Assembly: GCA_032433765.1 (NCBI GenBank)
Contig: JAVIAB010000092.1
Span: 36,978,853-37,042,852 of the forward strand
DNA: 64,000 nucleotides
Direction of reading: 5' to 3'
DNA from: Megaustenia siamemsis
Lineage: Eukaryota; Mollusca; Gastropoda; Stylommatophora; Ariophantidae
The notes under the pieces are model-generated. The model made no database searches and was not told the DNA's origin. It saw only the letters and a program-made list of their open reading frames with translations. This document shows, piece after piece, positions 32,400 through 44,252 of the stretch. A program made the translations under genes and the position numbers. Position 1 is the stretch's first letter. The number at the start of each line of letters is the position of its first letter.

Positions 32400-35158
32400 T
32401 TTAGAAACATTTAGACAGGACAGGGAAGGCCATAAGGTGGAATCCTTATACTTATTAAAAATACCATCCCAGCAAAACAGATAGAAGTAGTCACAAACAG
32501 AGAGGCAGAGGTCATGGGCACAGATCTATACATTAATTCCACTGCCACAAGGATATTTAACATATACTGTCCTAATGACAAATTGCTGAAGCTGGAGTCA
32601 GTGGAAATAACACCATCACAGAGTCTGGTAGTAGGAGACTTTAACAGCCACTCTGAAAGATGGGGATATAAGGAATCCAATGCTCGAGGTGAAGAAGTGG
32701 AAGAATGGGAAATAGACAATAACCTATTCCTCATAAACTCTAGAGAGGACCCCCCAACCTTCTACTCAAGAAGATGGAAAACAACATCAACTCCTAATGT
32801 AGCATTCGCAACAGGAGACATATCCAACAAAATAGCCAGAATAATACTGAATCAACTTGCGACAGTGACCACAGACCAGTCAAACTTTCAGTGGATCTTG
32901 CTCACAAACAGGAGTTGTAAATACCACTTCCCCGCTGGAACTACAAGAGAGCAGACTGGGAAAAGTTTGCCAAGCTTATAGATGCCTACACTGCGCCTAT
33001 CAACACCCATGAAAAGAAAGTCAATAATATGATAGAGGAGTTAACAAAGGGAATCCTGAGAGCTGCTAAAGAATCAATTCCTATAGGAGCAAGAAGAAAC
33101 TACAAGCCATACTGGAGCAGGGAAATACAAAGACTAGAAGAGGAACGGAACTCTGCCAGAGAACTAGCTGAAACATCATAAAGCACAGAGAGCAACTTAG
33201 CATATAAAGCAGCCTCTGCCAAATACAGAAGAGAGGTCAAGATATCAGCAAGGCAGAACTGGAAAGACAAAATAGAGAGCCTCAATCTAGACAAAAATGG
33301 ACACAAACTCTAGAAACTTGCGAAAGCTCTGAGCGATGAAAACAACAGCCGCCCTTCAATAACATTAGCACACAATCAGAACATCCACACAGGCAAAAGG
33401 ACAGCAAACATACTGATAGAAACTTACAAAAACATAAGTAGAATAAACATTCCAAAAGACCAACAGAAAGCTGCAAGAAAGGAAAACCGAGATGCAAAAC
33501 ACATGCCTTTAGCACCAGAAGAACACCAGACGACCATCTTTATACCAACTGAACTATATGTAGCCCTCAAAGGATTGAAGCTCAAGAGTTCTGGAAAAGA
33601 TAGAATCACCATCGAAATGCTCACAAAACTGGGACAGAAAGCCAAGGGCCAGCTTCTATGGATAATAAATGCCAGCTGAAAGAGAGGTCAAATGCCGGCA
33701 ACCTGGAAAGAAGCCATTATGGTGCCTATCCTCAAACATGGGAAAAGACCCACTGGACCCAAGTAGTTACAAATCAATTAGCTTACTGAGCTGCCTAAGT
33801 AAACTCATGGAAAGGCTGGTTAACAGAAGACTTATGTGACATTTGGAGACAAAACAACAAATCGTACCACAACAAATTGGCTTCCGTCAGCACAGATCAA
33901 CTGAAGACATGATCACTTACACCGCACAGGAAATAGAAGGTGCTCTACACGAAAATAAACTGACACTGACAGTGTGGGTTGACATGGAAAAGGCTTTTGA
34001 TAGGGTATGGAGATAAGGATTAAAGAACAAGCTTCTCAGACTTGGCATCCAAGGCTGTTTATTAAATTGAATATCTCAATACCTACAAGACAGAACCGGC
34101 CAGAGTACAAGTACATGGACAACTAAGTAAGAAAGCCAGAATCAAACAAGGTGTCCCACAAGGTGAAGTCCTATCCCCAACGAATATCACATACATATCA
34201 ATGGATAAATCAGATAGACAAAGCAAACAAAAGAGCCAGAAAACGAACAGATATGAAGAAATTAGCAGAAACTGACTGGGGAGCAGACAGCAATATCTTG
34301 AAACGACTATACGTAGGAAGAGTAAGACCAGTCCTGGAGTATGGAGTCACAGCCTGGGCTACAGCTTCCAAATCACAGCTTAGCAAAATTAACAGAACAC
34401 AAAACCAGGCTGCCTGTATCATCACTGGTGTTATGAAATCCACACCTATCGAGACCCTAGAAATAGTAACAGGTTTACAACCCTTAGAAGACAGGCGGGA
34501 AAACTAAAGTAATGCAACAAGCGGAGAAATATAAAAGGCTCCCTAACCACCCCATGCACCAAAGAATAACTGGTTTCGGAAAAGAAGACTAAAGCGGAGC
34601 AACTTCGCTGCAATCCCTAAAGAACTGGCAACTAGTGACCCAGTACTGTCCAAACAATGCCGAAACCCATAAGCCCATCTGATATGACTCCTCATGGGAA
34701 ATACAAAATACCAGAACTTAAGGAAGACATAATAGGAATCATGAAAAAAGGCACCCAAACAGACACAGAGAGAAAACACAAAGCATAAAAACACACAAAT
34801 GACAACTACCCACAGGACTCCTAGTCACACATATACACAGATGGCTTTGCTACAAATGCCACCAGAAATGGAGGAGGAGGTGTGTTCTTGAGGCTGAATA
34901 ACCAGGAAGAGATCACCAAGTCAATAGCTACTGAGAAATTCTCAAACAACTATAAAGCAGAAACTGAAGCCCTCAAAGACGCTGTAAAACTGGCTATCCA
35001 ACACAAAAATAACATGCACAAAAAATTGGTGATACTGACTGATGCACTGTCAGTACTATCAGCTCTAAAAAACCCAGGAACAGTGAGCTAGATGACTTGA
35101 GAACAACCCTAGACCAATTGTGCAACAACTTCCAGAGAGTGGTCATCCAGTGGATACC
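32400..35158 (+). mobile_element. LINE-F, endonuclease to RNase H, 5' part
   Basis: The plus strand, in several frames, shows an APE-type endonuclease segment (YCPNDKLLKLE, VVGDFNSHSERWGY, PPTFYSRRW). Next comes an RT with KLKSSGKDRITIEMLTKLG, WKEAIMVPILKHGK, IGFRQHRSTEDMITYTAQE and VDMEKAFDRVWR (motif A), then QGVPQGEVLSP. The sequence then jumps to the thumb (LYVGRVRPVLEYGVTAWATA), so the YADD box is deleted. RNase H begins at YTDGFATNATRNGGGG and shows KAETEAL and ILTDALSVLSAL. The domain order is that of the I superfamily. It is cut at 35158 by LINE-G and resumes at 36912. Confidence 0.92.
35073..35158 (+). repeat. 86-bp target duplication, left copy
   Basis: It runs from CCCAGGAACAGTGAGCTAG to CCAGTGGATACC and is identical to 36912-36997. 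It belongs to the LINE-F RNase H region. Confidence 0.95.
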
Positions 35159-36911
35159 TCTTCTTTTACCTTTTAGCTCCTGGTGGAGCATAGGTCTTCA
35201 ACAAACACTTTCCAAGTCGTTCTGTTTTTTTGCCATTCTTTTAAGATCATTCCATGTCTTCCCCATCATCTTCATCTCTGCTTCTATCTGTCTTCTCCAA
35301 GAATTCCTTGGTCTTCCTCTTTGTCTTTTCCCCTGGGGATTCCAAAAAAGGGCCTGTTGTGTAATACTCTCAGTTGGTTTCCGTAGTGTGTGTCCTATCC
35401 ATCGCCATCGTCTTCGCTGTATCTCTTTATCCACTGGTATTTGACCGGTACATTTCCATAATTCCACGTTAGTGACTTTGTCCTGCCATTTCCATCCCTT
35501 TATTCTGCGCAAGCATCCATTAATGAAAGTCTGTACTTTCGTGATTGTCAATTTTGTCATTCTCCATGTTTCACAGCCATATAATAGGACCGACTTAACA
35601 TTTGAGTTGAAAATTTTTATTTTTGTATTTAGCCTAATTCTTTGGATTTCCATATGTTTCCCAGTGCAATGAAAGCTCCTCTTGCTTTTGATATCCTTAT
35701 TTTGGTATCATTTTCTGTTCCTCCCTCTTTATCTATATTACTGCCCAGATATATATAAGATTGTACGTCTAGTAGAGGTATTTCTCCTAGTTTTATATGG
35801 TTATTGCCAACTGCATTAATTCTCATAATATTGGTCTTATCTCTATTAATCTTTAGTCCTAGCTGTTGTGATCTCTCATCTAATATACTCATTTTATCCT
35901 GCATCTGTTGATGGCTGTGTGATAGGAGAGCTATGTCATCAGCAAAGTCTAAATCATCAAGTTGTTTGGTCAGTGACCACTGGATCCCATTTCTGTTGTT
36001 TTGAGTTATTTTCATAATCCAATCTATGGCCAGTAGAAAGAGAAATGGAGACAGGAGGCATCCTTGCCTTACTCCTGTTCTTATTTCAAATGCTTCTGTA
36101 AGCTGTCCTTCATGCACCACACTACATTTGTTCCTTCATACATTGTTTTTATCAGGTTAATAAACTTTATGGGGATTCCGTAATGACTCAGCAACTTCCA
36201 AAGCATTCTTCTGTCTAAACTATCAAATGCCTTTTCGTAATCTATGAATCCAATATATAGTAGGGATTTTAGTTCTAAACTTTGTTCAACTATTATACGT
36301 AGGGTAGTTATTTGATCAGCACATGATCTGTTCTTCCTAAAACCTGCTTGTTCATCTCTCAAGTGTTTCTCTATAGCCTCTTTTAGTCTCTCCAGAATGA
36401 TTCTGCCTAATATTTTTCCTGGCACTGATAGTAGCATAATTCCCCTATAATTTGTGCACTCCTGTAAACTTCCTTTCTTTGGTAGTTTGATCATATAACC
36501 TTCTCTCCAGTCTTTAGGTATTTCTTCCCTCTCCCAAATTTATCCAATAGATCCTGTAACATCTTGGTAGAGGTGTTAATATCTGCTTTGATGGCTTCCG
36601 AAGGAATTTCATCTGGTCCTGTGGCTTTACCATCTTTTAATAATTTGATGGCTTTCATTATTTCTTCTTTGCTTGGTTTTCCGCAGTTAACGTGTAACTC
36701 TTCTTCTGCTGGTAGTATATCTGGAGGATTATTTGAGCCGGGTCTGTTCAAAAGTTCTTCAAAGTGTTCTTTCCATCTCTCCATTTGTTCCCTTATATTA
36801 CTAAGCAGATTTCCTTTCTTGTCTTTGATAAAGGCGTTGATCTGTTTGTATTTTCCACCTAATTTCTTTGTGCTGTTGTACAGTTCTTTCATATTCCCTT
36901 TATTTTAAAAC
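35159..36911 (-). mobile_element. LINE-G, young RT insertion inside LINE-F
   Basis: The minus strand encodes KELYNSTKKLGGKYKQINAF, KDGKATGPDEIPSEAIKAD, LPKKGSLQECTNYRGIMLLS, DEQAGFRKNRSCADQITTLR, IGFIDYEKAFDSLDRRMLWK (motif A), GVRQGCLLSPFLFLLAIDWI (motif B), LDFADDIALLSHSHQQM (motif C, intact), then YLGSNIDKEGGTENDTKIR, LLYGCETWRMTK, RWRWIGHTLRK and GKRQRGRPRNSWRRQIEAE. All RT motifs are present, but about three frameshifts separate the four open frames. It is 5' truncated, with no endonuclease. Its 3' end is AGGTAAAAGAAGA with no long poly(A). Confidence 0.95.
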
Positions 36912-36997
36912 CCCAGGAACAGTGAGCTAGATGACTTGAGAACAACCCTAGACCAATTGTGCAACAACTTCCAGAGAGTGGTCATCCAGTGGATACC
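36912..36997 (+). repeat. 86-bp target duplication, right copy
   Basis: All 86 bases are the same as 35073-35158. It resumes the LINE-F RNase H coding region. Confidence 0.95.
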
Positions 36998-37465
36998 ATC
37001 ACACTGTAATATACACGGAAACGAACATGCAGACAAATTAGCTAAAGAGGGAGGGAGATTACCACAAGAGAACCATCTGGTCAGCTACGATGAAGCCAAA
37101 TCCATCATCAAAGGCCAGTACCATGAAAAATGGAAACAAGAACACCCAAAGTATAACGAGAGGGATGGATACCTCCAACTATCAAGGAGGGATCAGGTCA
37201 TCATACTTCGCCTACGCACTGACTACAACTGAATGAGAAAGCACATGTTCACCAAACTCAAAATAGGTACTACCAGCTAATGCCACTGTACCCTGGATAA
37301 CATGCCAACAAAACATGTTCTACAGGATTGTTCCCAGTACACAGACATGAGAAGGACAATGTGGTCCACACCCACCTCCCTGGAAGAGAAACTATACGGG
37401 GCAACCGAATCACTTAAACAGACAGCTGCCTTCATAAGAGAGTCTGGAATCCATGTTTTAAGTTG
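36998..37465 (+). mobile_element. LINE-F, RNase H end and C-terminus
   Basis: It continues IQWIPSHCNIHGNEHADKLA (last RNase H aspartate in HGNEHAD), then YLQLSRRDQVIILRLRTDYN and a C-terminal H/C cluster (CHCTLDNMPTKHVLQDCSQY). Together with the left part, all four catalytic D-E-D-D positions of RNase H are visible, though on different frames. Confidence 0.9.
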
Positions 37466-38068
37466 TGGTTATCGCTTTTAGCATATCAGATGCTATGTCA
37501 TCTTCACTTGCAACCTTGTTGTTAGTTATGAGCCTAATAGCATCTTTACTTCATTGATGATGACATCGTCTAACAGTGATAAATTAGATTACTCTTTAAT
37601 GCTGTTTAAAAGTTAAATCTGCATCATAAGAGAGTTGGAGAAAGACGAAGGTCACAAAAAATGTAAACAATTCATATTTGTTAATTATATTTTGCTTTAT
37701 TATCCTGAGAACATAATCATAATAATCCGACTATTTCACCACACACCCGCCAACCCTATACAAGAAAAAAAAAATCTAGAAGATAACACAATTACAAAGT
37801 TAATTACAACAACATTGTCAAGTCTTCTATTGAGCTGACACACCACTTCTCACTATCCATTTATCATCTCACTTATTCTCTTGAGTACCAACTGACAACT
37901 GTAAAAATAAAGAATTATGAGACTAAAATAATTTAATAGTCATTTGTATTCATCATCAAGTCATTTTCTAAGTGAAAATAAAAATGTTTGTAGAGACAAA
38001 TTTCTGCAAACAATTTCATTTTGGTGTATCAAAAGTGGCAGACAAAAAATTTCTTTTTATTATGAACC
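37466..38068. other. Unique AT-rich sequence, no feature seen
   Basis: There are no paired splice sites around coding sequence. Two overlapping open frames at 37944-38181 run into the tRNA-like insert and are not supported. Confidence 0.4.
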
Positions 38069-38082
38069 ATTTCATTCTTTTG

Positions 38083-38160
38083 GGTGTCCGGTTAGCGCAA
38101 TCGATAGGCGGTTGGCTTACCACGGCAACAGCCGGGGTTCGTAATCCTGGCGAGGACACC
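38083..38160 (+). mobile_element. tRNA-like unit joined to SINE S1
   Basis: The 7-bp acceptor ends GGTGTCC and GGACACC pair perfectly. An A-box-like GTTAGCGCAATCGATAGG and a B-box-like GGTTCGTAATCC (one extra base) are present. A T-arm-like GCCGGGG/TCCTGGC hairpin also forms. The anticodon arm is irregular, so I do not call a functional tRNA. It shares one target duplication with the SINE that follows. Confidence 0.55.
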
Positions 38161-38190
38161 TGGGTTTTACTAATTCCCTAAAAATTAGTA

Positions 38191-38452
38191 GGAGCCGCGA
38201 TAGCTCAGTGGTTAGTGAACTGGACTACTACGGACAAGGGGTAGGGTTCGATCCCAACCGACGGCTCCGGGTTCACCCAGCCTTAAATGGGTACCGGATT
38301 TTTTTCTGGGAAAGTAAAAGCAGCACGGGCGTAATACCGACCACATTACCCCAAAAATCATGTGCTGAAGGTCTGTAAAATATAGGGTCACTAACACCAT
38401 ATTTCCCTATACGCCACTTGGCGTGACGGGGGGTACTTTACTTACTTTACTT
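38191..38452 (+). mobile_element. SINE S1, tRNA-derived, copy 3
   Basis: The head (38191-38268) keeps a perfect acceptor stem GGAGCCG/CGGCTCC, the A box TAGCTCAGTGG and the B box GGGTTCGATCCC. Body and TTTACTTACTTTACTT tail follow. The duplication ATTTCATTCTTTT lies at 38069-38081 and 38453-38465, so the tRNA-like unit at 38083 moved with it. Confidence 0.95.
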
Positions 38453-38654
38453 ATTTCATTCTTTTAATTAATAAAATAAGATATGAGCCATCATTTAAGT
38501 ATTTTTAACATTATAAAAGAATACAAATTATAATTTTACAACAACTTACGTGAACTAAACTCTTTAAAATGCTCCACTGATGTTGTTAATGGGAGAGATG
38601 CAATTGTAGTTCATTGTTTAAGATATGTAATATTTTATATTCCTAGATTAAACT

Positions 38655-40378
38655 ACTTAAAGTTATTAGAAGCAATATTGTTTTACCTTATCCTTTAGGA
38701 TCACTGTTAGAAACATAACATTCTATCTTATCTCTTAGATTCAGTGTTAGAAGCACAATGTTTTATATAATCTCTTAATATCACTGTTAAAAGCACAATG
38801 TTTTATCTAATCTCTTAGTATCACTGTTAGAAGCATAATGTTTTATCTTATCTCTCAGTATCACTGTTAGAAGCACAATGTTTTATCTAATCTCTTAGAT
38901 TCAGTGTTAGAAGCACAATGTTTTATCTTATCTCTTAGTATCACTGTTAGAAACACAATGTTTTATCTTATCTGTTAGTATCACTGTTAGAAGCACAATG
39001 TTTTATCTTATCTCTCAGTATCACTGTTAGAAGCACAATGTTTTATCTTATCTCTTAGTATCACTGTTAGAAGCACAATGTTTTATCTTATCTCTCAGTA
39101 TCACTGTTAGAAGCACAATGTTTTATCTAATCTCTTAGATTCAGTGTTAGAAGCACAATGTTTTATCTTATCTCTTAGTATCACTGTTAGAAGCACAATG
39201 TTTTATCTTATCTCTTAGTATCACTGTTAGAAACACAATGTTTTATCTCATCTCTTAGTATCACTGTTAGAAGCACAATGTTTTATCTTATCTCTTAGAT
39301 TCAGTGTTAGAAGCACAATGTTTTATCTTATCTCTTAGATTCAGTGTTAGAAGCACAATGTTTTATCTTATCTCTCAGTATCACTGTTAGAAGCACAATG
39401 TTTTATCTTATCTCTTAGATTCAGTGTTAGAAGCACAATGTTTTATCTAATCTCTTAGTATCACTGTTAGAAGCACAATGTTTTATCTAATCTCTTAGTA
39501 TCACTGTTAGAAGCACAATGTTTTATCTAATCTTTTAGTATCACTGTTAGAAGCACAATGTTTTATCTAATCTCTTAATATCACTGTTAGAAGCATAATG
39601 TTTTATCTTATCTCTTAGTATCACTGTTAGAAGCACAATGTTTTATCTAATCTCTTAATATCACTGTTAGAAGCACAATGTTTTATCTAATCTCTTAGTA
39701 TCACTGTTAGAAGCACAATGTTTTATCTAATCTCTTAGTATCACTGTTAGAAGCACAATGTTTTATCTAATCTCTTAATATCACTGTTAGAAGCACAATG
39801 TTTTATCTAATCTCTTAGTATCACTGTTAGAAGCACAATGTTTTATCTAATCTCTTAATATCACTGTTAGAAGCACAATGTTTTATCTAATCTCTTAGTA
39901 TCACTGTTAGAAGCACAATGTTTTATCTAATCTCTTAGTATCACTGTTAGAAGCACAATGTTTTATCTAATCTCTTAATATCACTGTTAGAAGCACAATG
40001 TTTTATCTAATCTCTTAGTATCACTGTTAGAAGCACAATGTTTTATCTAATCTCTTAATATCACTGTTAGAAGCATAATGTTTTATCTAATCTCTTAGTA
40101 TCACTGTTAGAAGCACAATGTTTTATCTAATCTCTTAGTATCACTGTTAGAAGCACAATGTTTTATCTAATCTCTTAGTATCACTGTTAGAAGCATAATG
40201 TTTTATCTTATCTCTTAATATCACTGTTAGAAGCACAATGTTTTATCTAATCTCTTAATATCACTGTTAGAAGCACAATGTTTTATCTAATCTCTTAATA
40301 TCACTGTTAGAAGCACAACGTTTTATCCTATCTCTTAGTATCACTGTTAGAAACACAATGTTTTATCTAATCTCTTAG
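38655..40378. repeat. 40-bp minisatellite, main block
   Basis: The unit TCACTGTTAGAAGCACAATG followed by TTTTATCTAATCTCTTAGTA repeats about 43 times. The variants at the ATCTAA/ATCTTA, TTAGTA/TTAATA/CAGTA and TTAGATTCAGT positions are distributed as higher-order patterns. Left units (38655-38830) are the most diverged, as expected at an array edge. Confidence 0.97.
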
Positions 40379-40380
40379 TA

Positions 40381-41372
40381 CAGTCGAACCTGGTCTTAGG
40401 ACCACCTGTTTAAAGCGTTTCCCTGGTTATAGGACCGGGTCTACAATTTCCCCGAGTTTTTTACTATATGCTAACACTGATTACGGCGCTCACCGTATGA
40501 CGCGACCAGAGACCAGGCTAATTAACCGCCGCCAATGTTATTTATCCCGTTTATGACACGCGGGTAATCCGAGATAACGATACACTGACCAGCCAGTCCT
40601 TCTCCGTCTCGCTGGGAGCCATAAACGATCGACACAGGTGTCTACAGGTGTCGAAGTTTTCCCGTATTTAGTGAGTCCCAGATTACAGTGGGACGGGTTA
40701 CGTTTATCAGTCAATACTGGTGTGAGAAACACGGCAGACACAGATCTATGATTCGTGAAGTGACATCACTTCGCGGTTCCGTCTAGACCAGAGTAGACCA
40801 TTGCGTGGCCCGTATAAATTACAGGAATTAACTAAAGAATTAGTCATTGCCCGCTTAGAGTGTATTCACGTACATGTACAGTATCTCAGTGAATTATTTT
40901 TGTGGATTTTAAAAGTGTTACACACAATATAGGAAATGGCCAGTGTCAAAAGCGCACCTATTCAATAACAAACGGGAGATCTGACATACTAGACGTTATC
41001 ATGGACTTGAGAGAAAAATTGAACTTATATCGTTTATTTCATCTGTCAAACAACAGACTACCATATTGGATTTTTTTTCAAGTCAAAAGTGATACATGTA
41101 CAGTATAAGTGGAATCTGTGTATGTGTGTTTTATTTTTGTGTGTTTATCGTGTTTTATGAAAAGTGTCCAACCAGTGGCTATTGTAGACCGACATGTGCA
41201 CTATGTTCTACTCATGGATTACGCTGATTTGCAGGTTAGTTTTCATAGTGCTTAGGATAAAATTTTTTTTATCGCTCTATTTATTATGTGAAACCTGTGA
41301 GGCAGGACCACCTGTCCTATGGGACCAGTTTTTGAAAGTCCCGTGAATGGTCGCCTTAGACAGGTTCGACTG
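40381..41372 (+). mobile_element. pogo/Tc1-mariner-like non-autonomous element
   Basis: The ends are inverted: CAGTCGAACCTGGTCTTAGG at the left and, read on the minus strand, CAGTCGAACCTGTCTAAGG at the right. TA lies on both sides (40379-40380 and 41373-41374). A TA duplication with CAGT ends fits the IS630-Tc1-mariner group, pogo-like by style. Near 40936 a short frame reads MASVKSAPIQ, next to KRTYSITNGRSDILDVIMDL in another frame. This could be the start of a transposase DNA-binding domain. The remaining coding region is gone. Confidence 0.85.
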
Positions 41373-41374
41373 TA

Positions 41375-41675
41375 TCACTGTTAGAAGCACAATGTTTTAT
41401 CTTATCTCTTAGTATCACTGTTAGAAGCACAATGTTTTATCTTATCTCTTAATATCACTGTTAGAAGCACAATGTTTTATCTTATCTCTTAGTATCACTG
41501 TTAGAAACACAATGTTTTATCTTATCTCTTAGTATCACTGTTAGAAGCACAATGTTTTATCTTATCTCTTAGTAACACTATTAGAAGCACAATGTTTTAT
41601 CTTATCTCTTAGTATCACTGTTAGAAGCACAATGTTTTATCTTATCTCTTAGTATCACTGTTAGAAACACACAGT
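41375..41675. repeat. 40-bp minisatellite, right block
   Basis: About 7.5 more units of the same repeat resume in exact phase after the inserted element. The last unit breaks down after AAACACA. Confidence 0.97.
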
Positions 41676-42304
41676 TTTTTAAAAATCTAATTTTTATTTG
41701 CACTGTCAGAAGTACTAAATATGCATTGTTTTGGGATCATGACTGCAGCTGATATTTGAATGCACTTTACAAATGCATAAAATTCCAAGAAATGTCAAAT
41801 GTCTTGTATAACAAGAGACAATAAACTTGAGAATGAGACTGGCTAGTACCACGACATATGGCATCATGTCATTAACAGAGACTAGGACTTTTAAATGCAA
41901 AATTTCACTTGCTTATATCATTTATTGGATTCAGCTGACTAAGAAGATTAAGTCAGAATTTTGTCATCAGTTTAAATCTTGCTAGAGTTTTTTTTTTCTT
42001 CTTTTTGGTTTAAAATAAAACTCCATCAGTACACAACTAGATAATGCACTGGGTATGCAACTTTTATTCTTAGCCCCTCCCACCACAGAAATAGTGAGAA
42101 ATATGAAATGATAGATATAATTGGTTATTGGTTACGGAAGGCCTCGGTATCACTGCAAACAAATTAAAATCCATAATTATAGACATAAATTTGTGTACAC
42201 ATATATTCCATACATTTATGATGAACAAACATGTTTTTTATTTTTGACATTCTAGTTTATTTAAGTCAATGGTGACTTTTTTCTCCTGCAGTAGAGTGAC
42301 ACAA
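41676..42304. other. Unique sequence with one short duplicated block
   Basis: No exon was found. Positions 42131-42177 (GGTTACGGAAGGCCTCGGTA onward) repeat the 48 bp at 26264-26311 with a few changes. Confidence 0.4.
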
Positions 42305-42316
42305 CTAACAAATATT

Positions 42317-44252
42317 CTATCTATCTATCAATTGACCTTTCGAGCTGTTGCTGGCCCACAGGGCGTAGACCAAGATACTCCTTCTCTTATCTAAATTTTT
42401 ATTCTAGAAGTTTTCAATTCTTTTAAAGATATTTTATCAAATCTCGCCATTTGTCTCTGTTCTGTGCAAGCAGTTCTATCTCATCGAGGGAGCCGATTCC
42501 TGCTGCTCTTGCCTCTCTCATCAATGTTCTTCACAATGTCTCTCTGGGTCTTCCTCTTTTCCTCTTACCTGTTGTTTCCCACACGAGGGCTTGCTTTGCT
42601 ATTCAGTTATTATCTCTTCACATCACATGTCCAACATATGACCATCGTCTTTCTTTATTACTGAAGATATTAGTGGTTGATTGGCGATTTCTCTAATTTC
42701 CTCATTTGTTTTGAATTCGTTCCACGCTATACCAAGTATTTTCCTTAGACATTTATTTTTGAATGTGTTCAACTTTGTTTCTATGTCTCTTGTTGTTTTC
42801 CAGCTTTCACACGCATACGTAAGGGTTGATAGTATATTTGATTTGAATAGTCTAAGTTTTGTGTTTGTGCTGATGAGTTTTGATTTTCACAACTTTTAAG
42901 GCTTCCGAAAGACATTGCTGCTTTAGCTATTCTGATTCTAATTTATTTACCTGTATCCCCTTCTCGATCAATGTGACTTCCAAGATAGATAAAGTGATTG
43001 ATCTCTTCCACTGGTTTGTTTTCCATGTATATTTTGTCATCTGTTGGAATTAAGCTTTTCATGACCTTAGTCTTTTCATGATTGATCTTCAGCCCAATTA
43101 TGCTGGCTATTGATGATAGTTCATTTGTGTTTTCCTGCATCGTTTTATCTGACTGCTGATGAGAACTATGTCATCAGCAAAGTCGAGGTCCTCCAAATGA
43201 CCTTGTATCCATTCGATGCCTTTATTACCAGTGCAGCACTTCTTCATTATGAAGTACATAACAACTCCAAATAACAAGGGCGATAAAATACATCCTTGTT
43301 TAACCCCAGTTTCTATTGGGAAACAATCGCTCAGTCCTTCCTCTGTTCGAACTGCACATGTGTAGCCATCATACATGTCTTTAATAATATTTATGATTTT
43401 TTAATGGTAAGCCATATTGCTTCAGAATTTTCCTCAAAGAATCTCGATGAATACTGTCAAATGCTTTTTTGAAGTCAATGAAGTTAAGTACAAAAGGTTT
43501 TTGCTTCTCAATGTGTTCCTCCAATATAAGTCGTAGAGTAAAAATGTGGTCAAGGCAGCTTCTCCTTTTTCTAAACCCAGCCTGTTCTTCATGCATTGCT
43601 GTATCTACTGAATCCTTTATTCTATTTGGGATGATTTTGCAGAATAACTTTGAGGCAACTGACAAAAGTGTCACGCCTCTCCAATTGTTACAATCTCTAA
43701 GATTGCCCTTTTTTGTTACCTTAACAATGATTCCTTTTTTCCACTTATGAGGCACCTTCTCTGCTTTCCAGATGTTGAACATTTTCTGGAGATGTATTAA
43801 ATTATGGCTATCAATTGCCTTGAGGATCTCAGCTGTTAACTTATCCTCTCCAGCAGCCTTGTTGTTGGTCATACGCTTTAAGGTGGTTTCTATTTCGCTC
43901 AAGGTGAAGTCATCTAAATTTACATCTAATTCTGCTGCTGGTGTTTCAGCTTCAAAATCTATTAAATTGTGGGGTAGTGGATGGTTAAGAATTTCTTTGA
44001 AGTGTTCTGCCCAACTGGCTTTTATGTCTACACTTGTTAGCATTAACCCAGATTTGTCCAGAATTGGTGTTCCACTGGATGTATAGGTGTTTGTCAGTAT
44101 CTTTTGTACAGTATAGAGAGTTCTGCTGTCTCCTGTAATTGCAGCTGTCTCTGCCAAGTTGTCTATATAAGCTCTTGTATCTCTTCTTGCCGAACTTTTT
44201 ACTTTGTTGTCTAATACTTTGTATGTTGCTTTTGCCAGGACCTTTCCAAGAT
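42317..44252 (-). mobile_element. LINE-A, longest copy, 1.9 kb
   Basis: The minus strand has a 292-codon open frame (43381-44259) with SWAEHFKEILNHPLP, NNKAAGEDKLTAEILKAID, KKGNLRDCNNWRGVTLLSVA, EEQAGFRKRRSCLDHIFTLR and LNFIDFKKAFDSIHRDSL (motif A). Then, after a frameshift, come GVKQGCILSPLLFGVVMYF (motif B) and LDFADDIVLISSQ (motif C), YLGSHIDREGD and the C-terminus. The 3' end carries the GAGCTGTTGCTGGCCCACAG block and a (TCTA)3 tail. Perfect 12-bp duplications CTAACAAATATT lie at 42305-42316 and 44253-44264. It is 5' truncated, with no endonuclease. Confidence 0.95.

Noticed and set aside
38191..38268. A possible tRNA gene with good acceptor stem and A/B boxes
   Set aside because: The same head occurs four times with a common SINE body, tail and target duplications, so it is a SINE head. 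The anticodon arm is not well formed.
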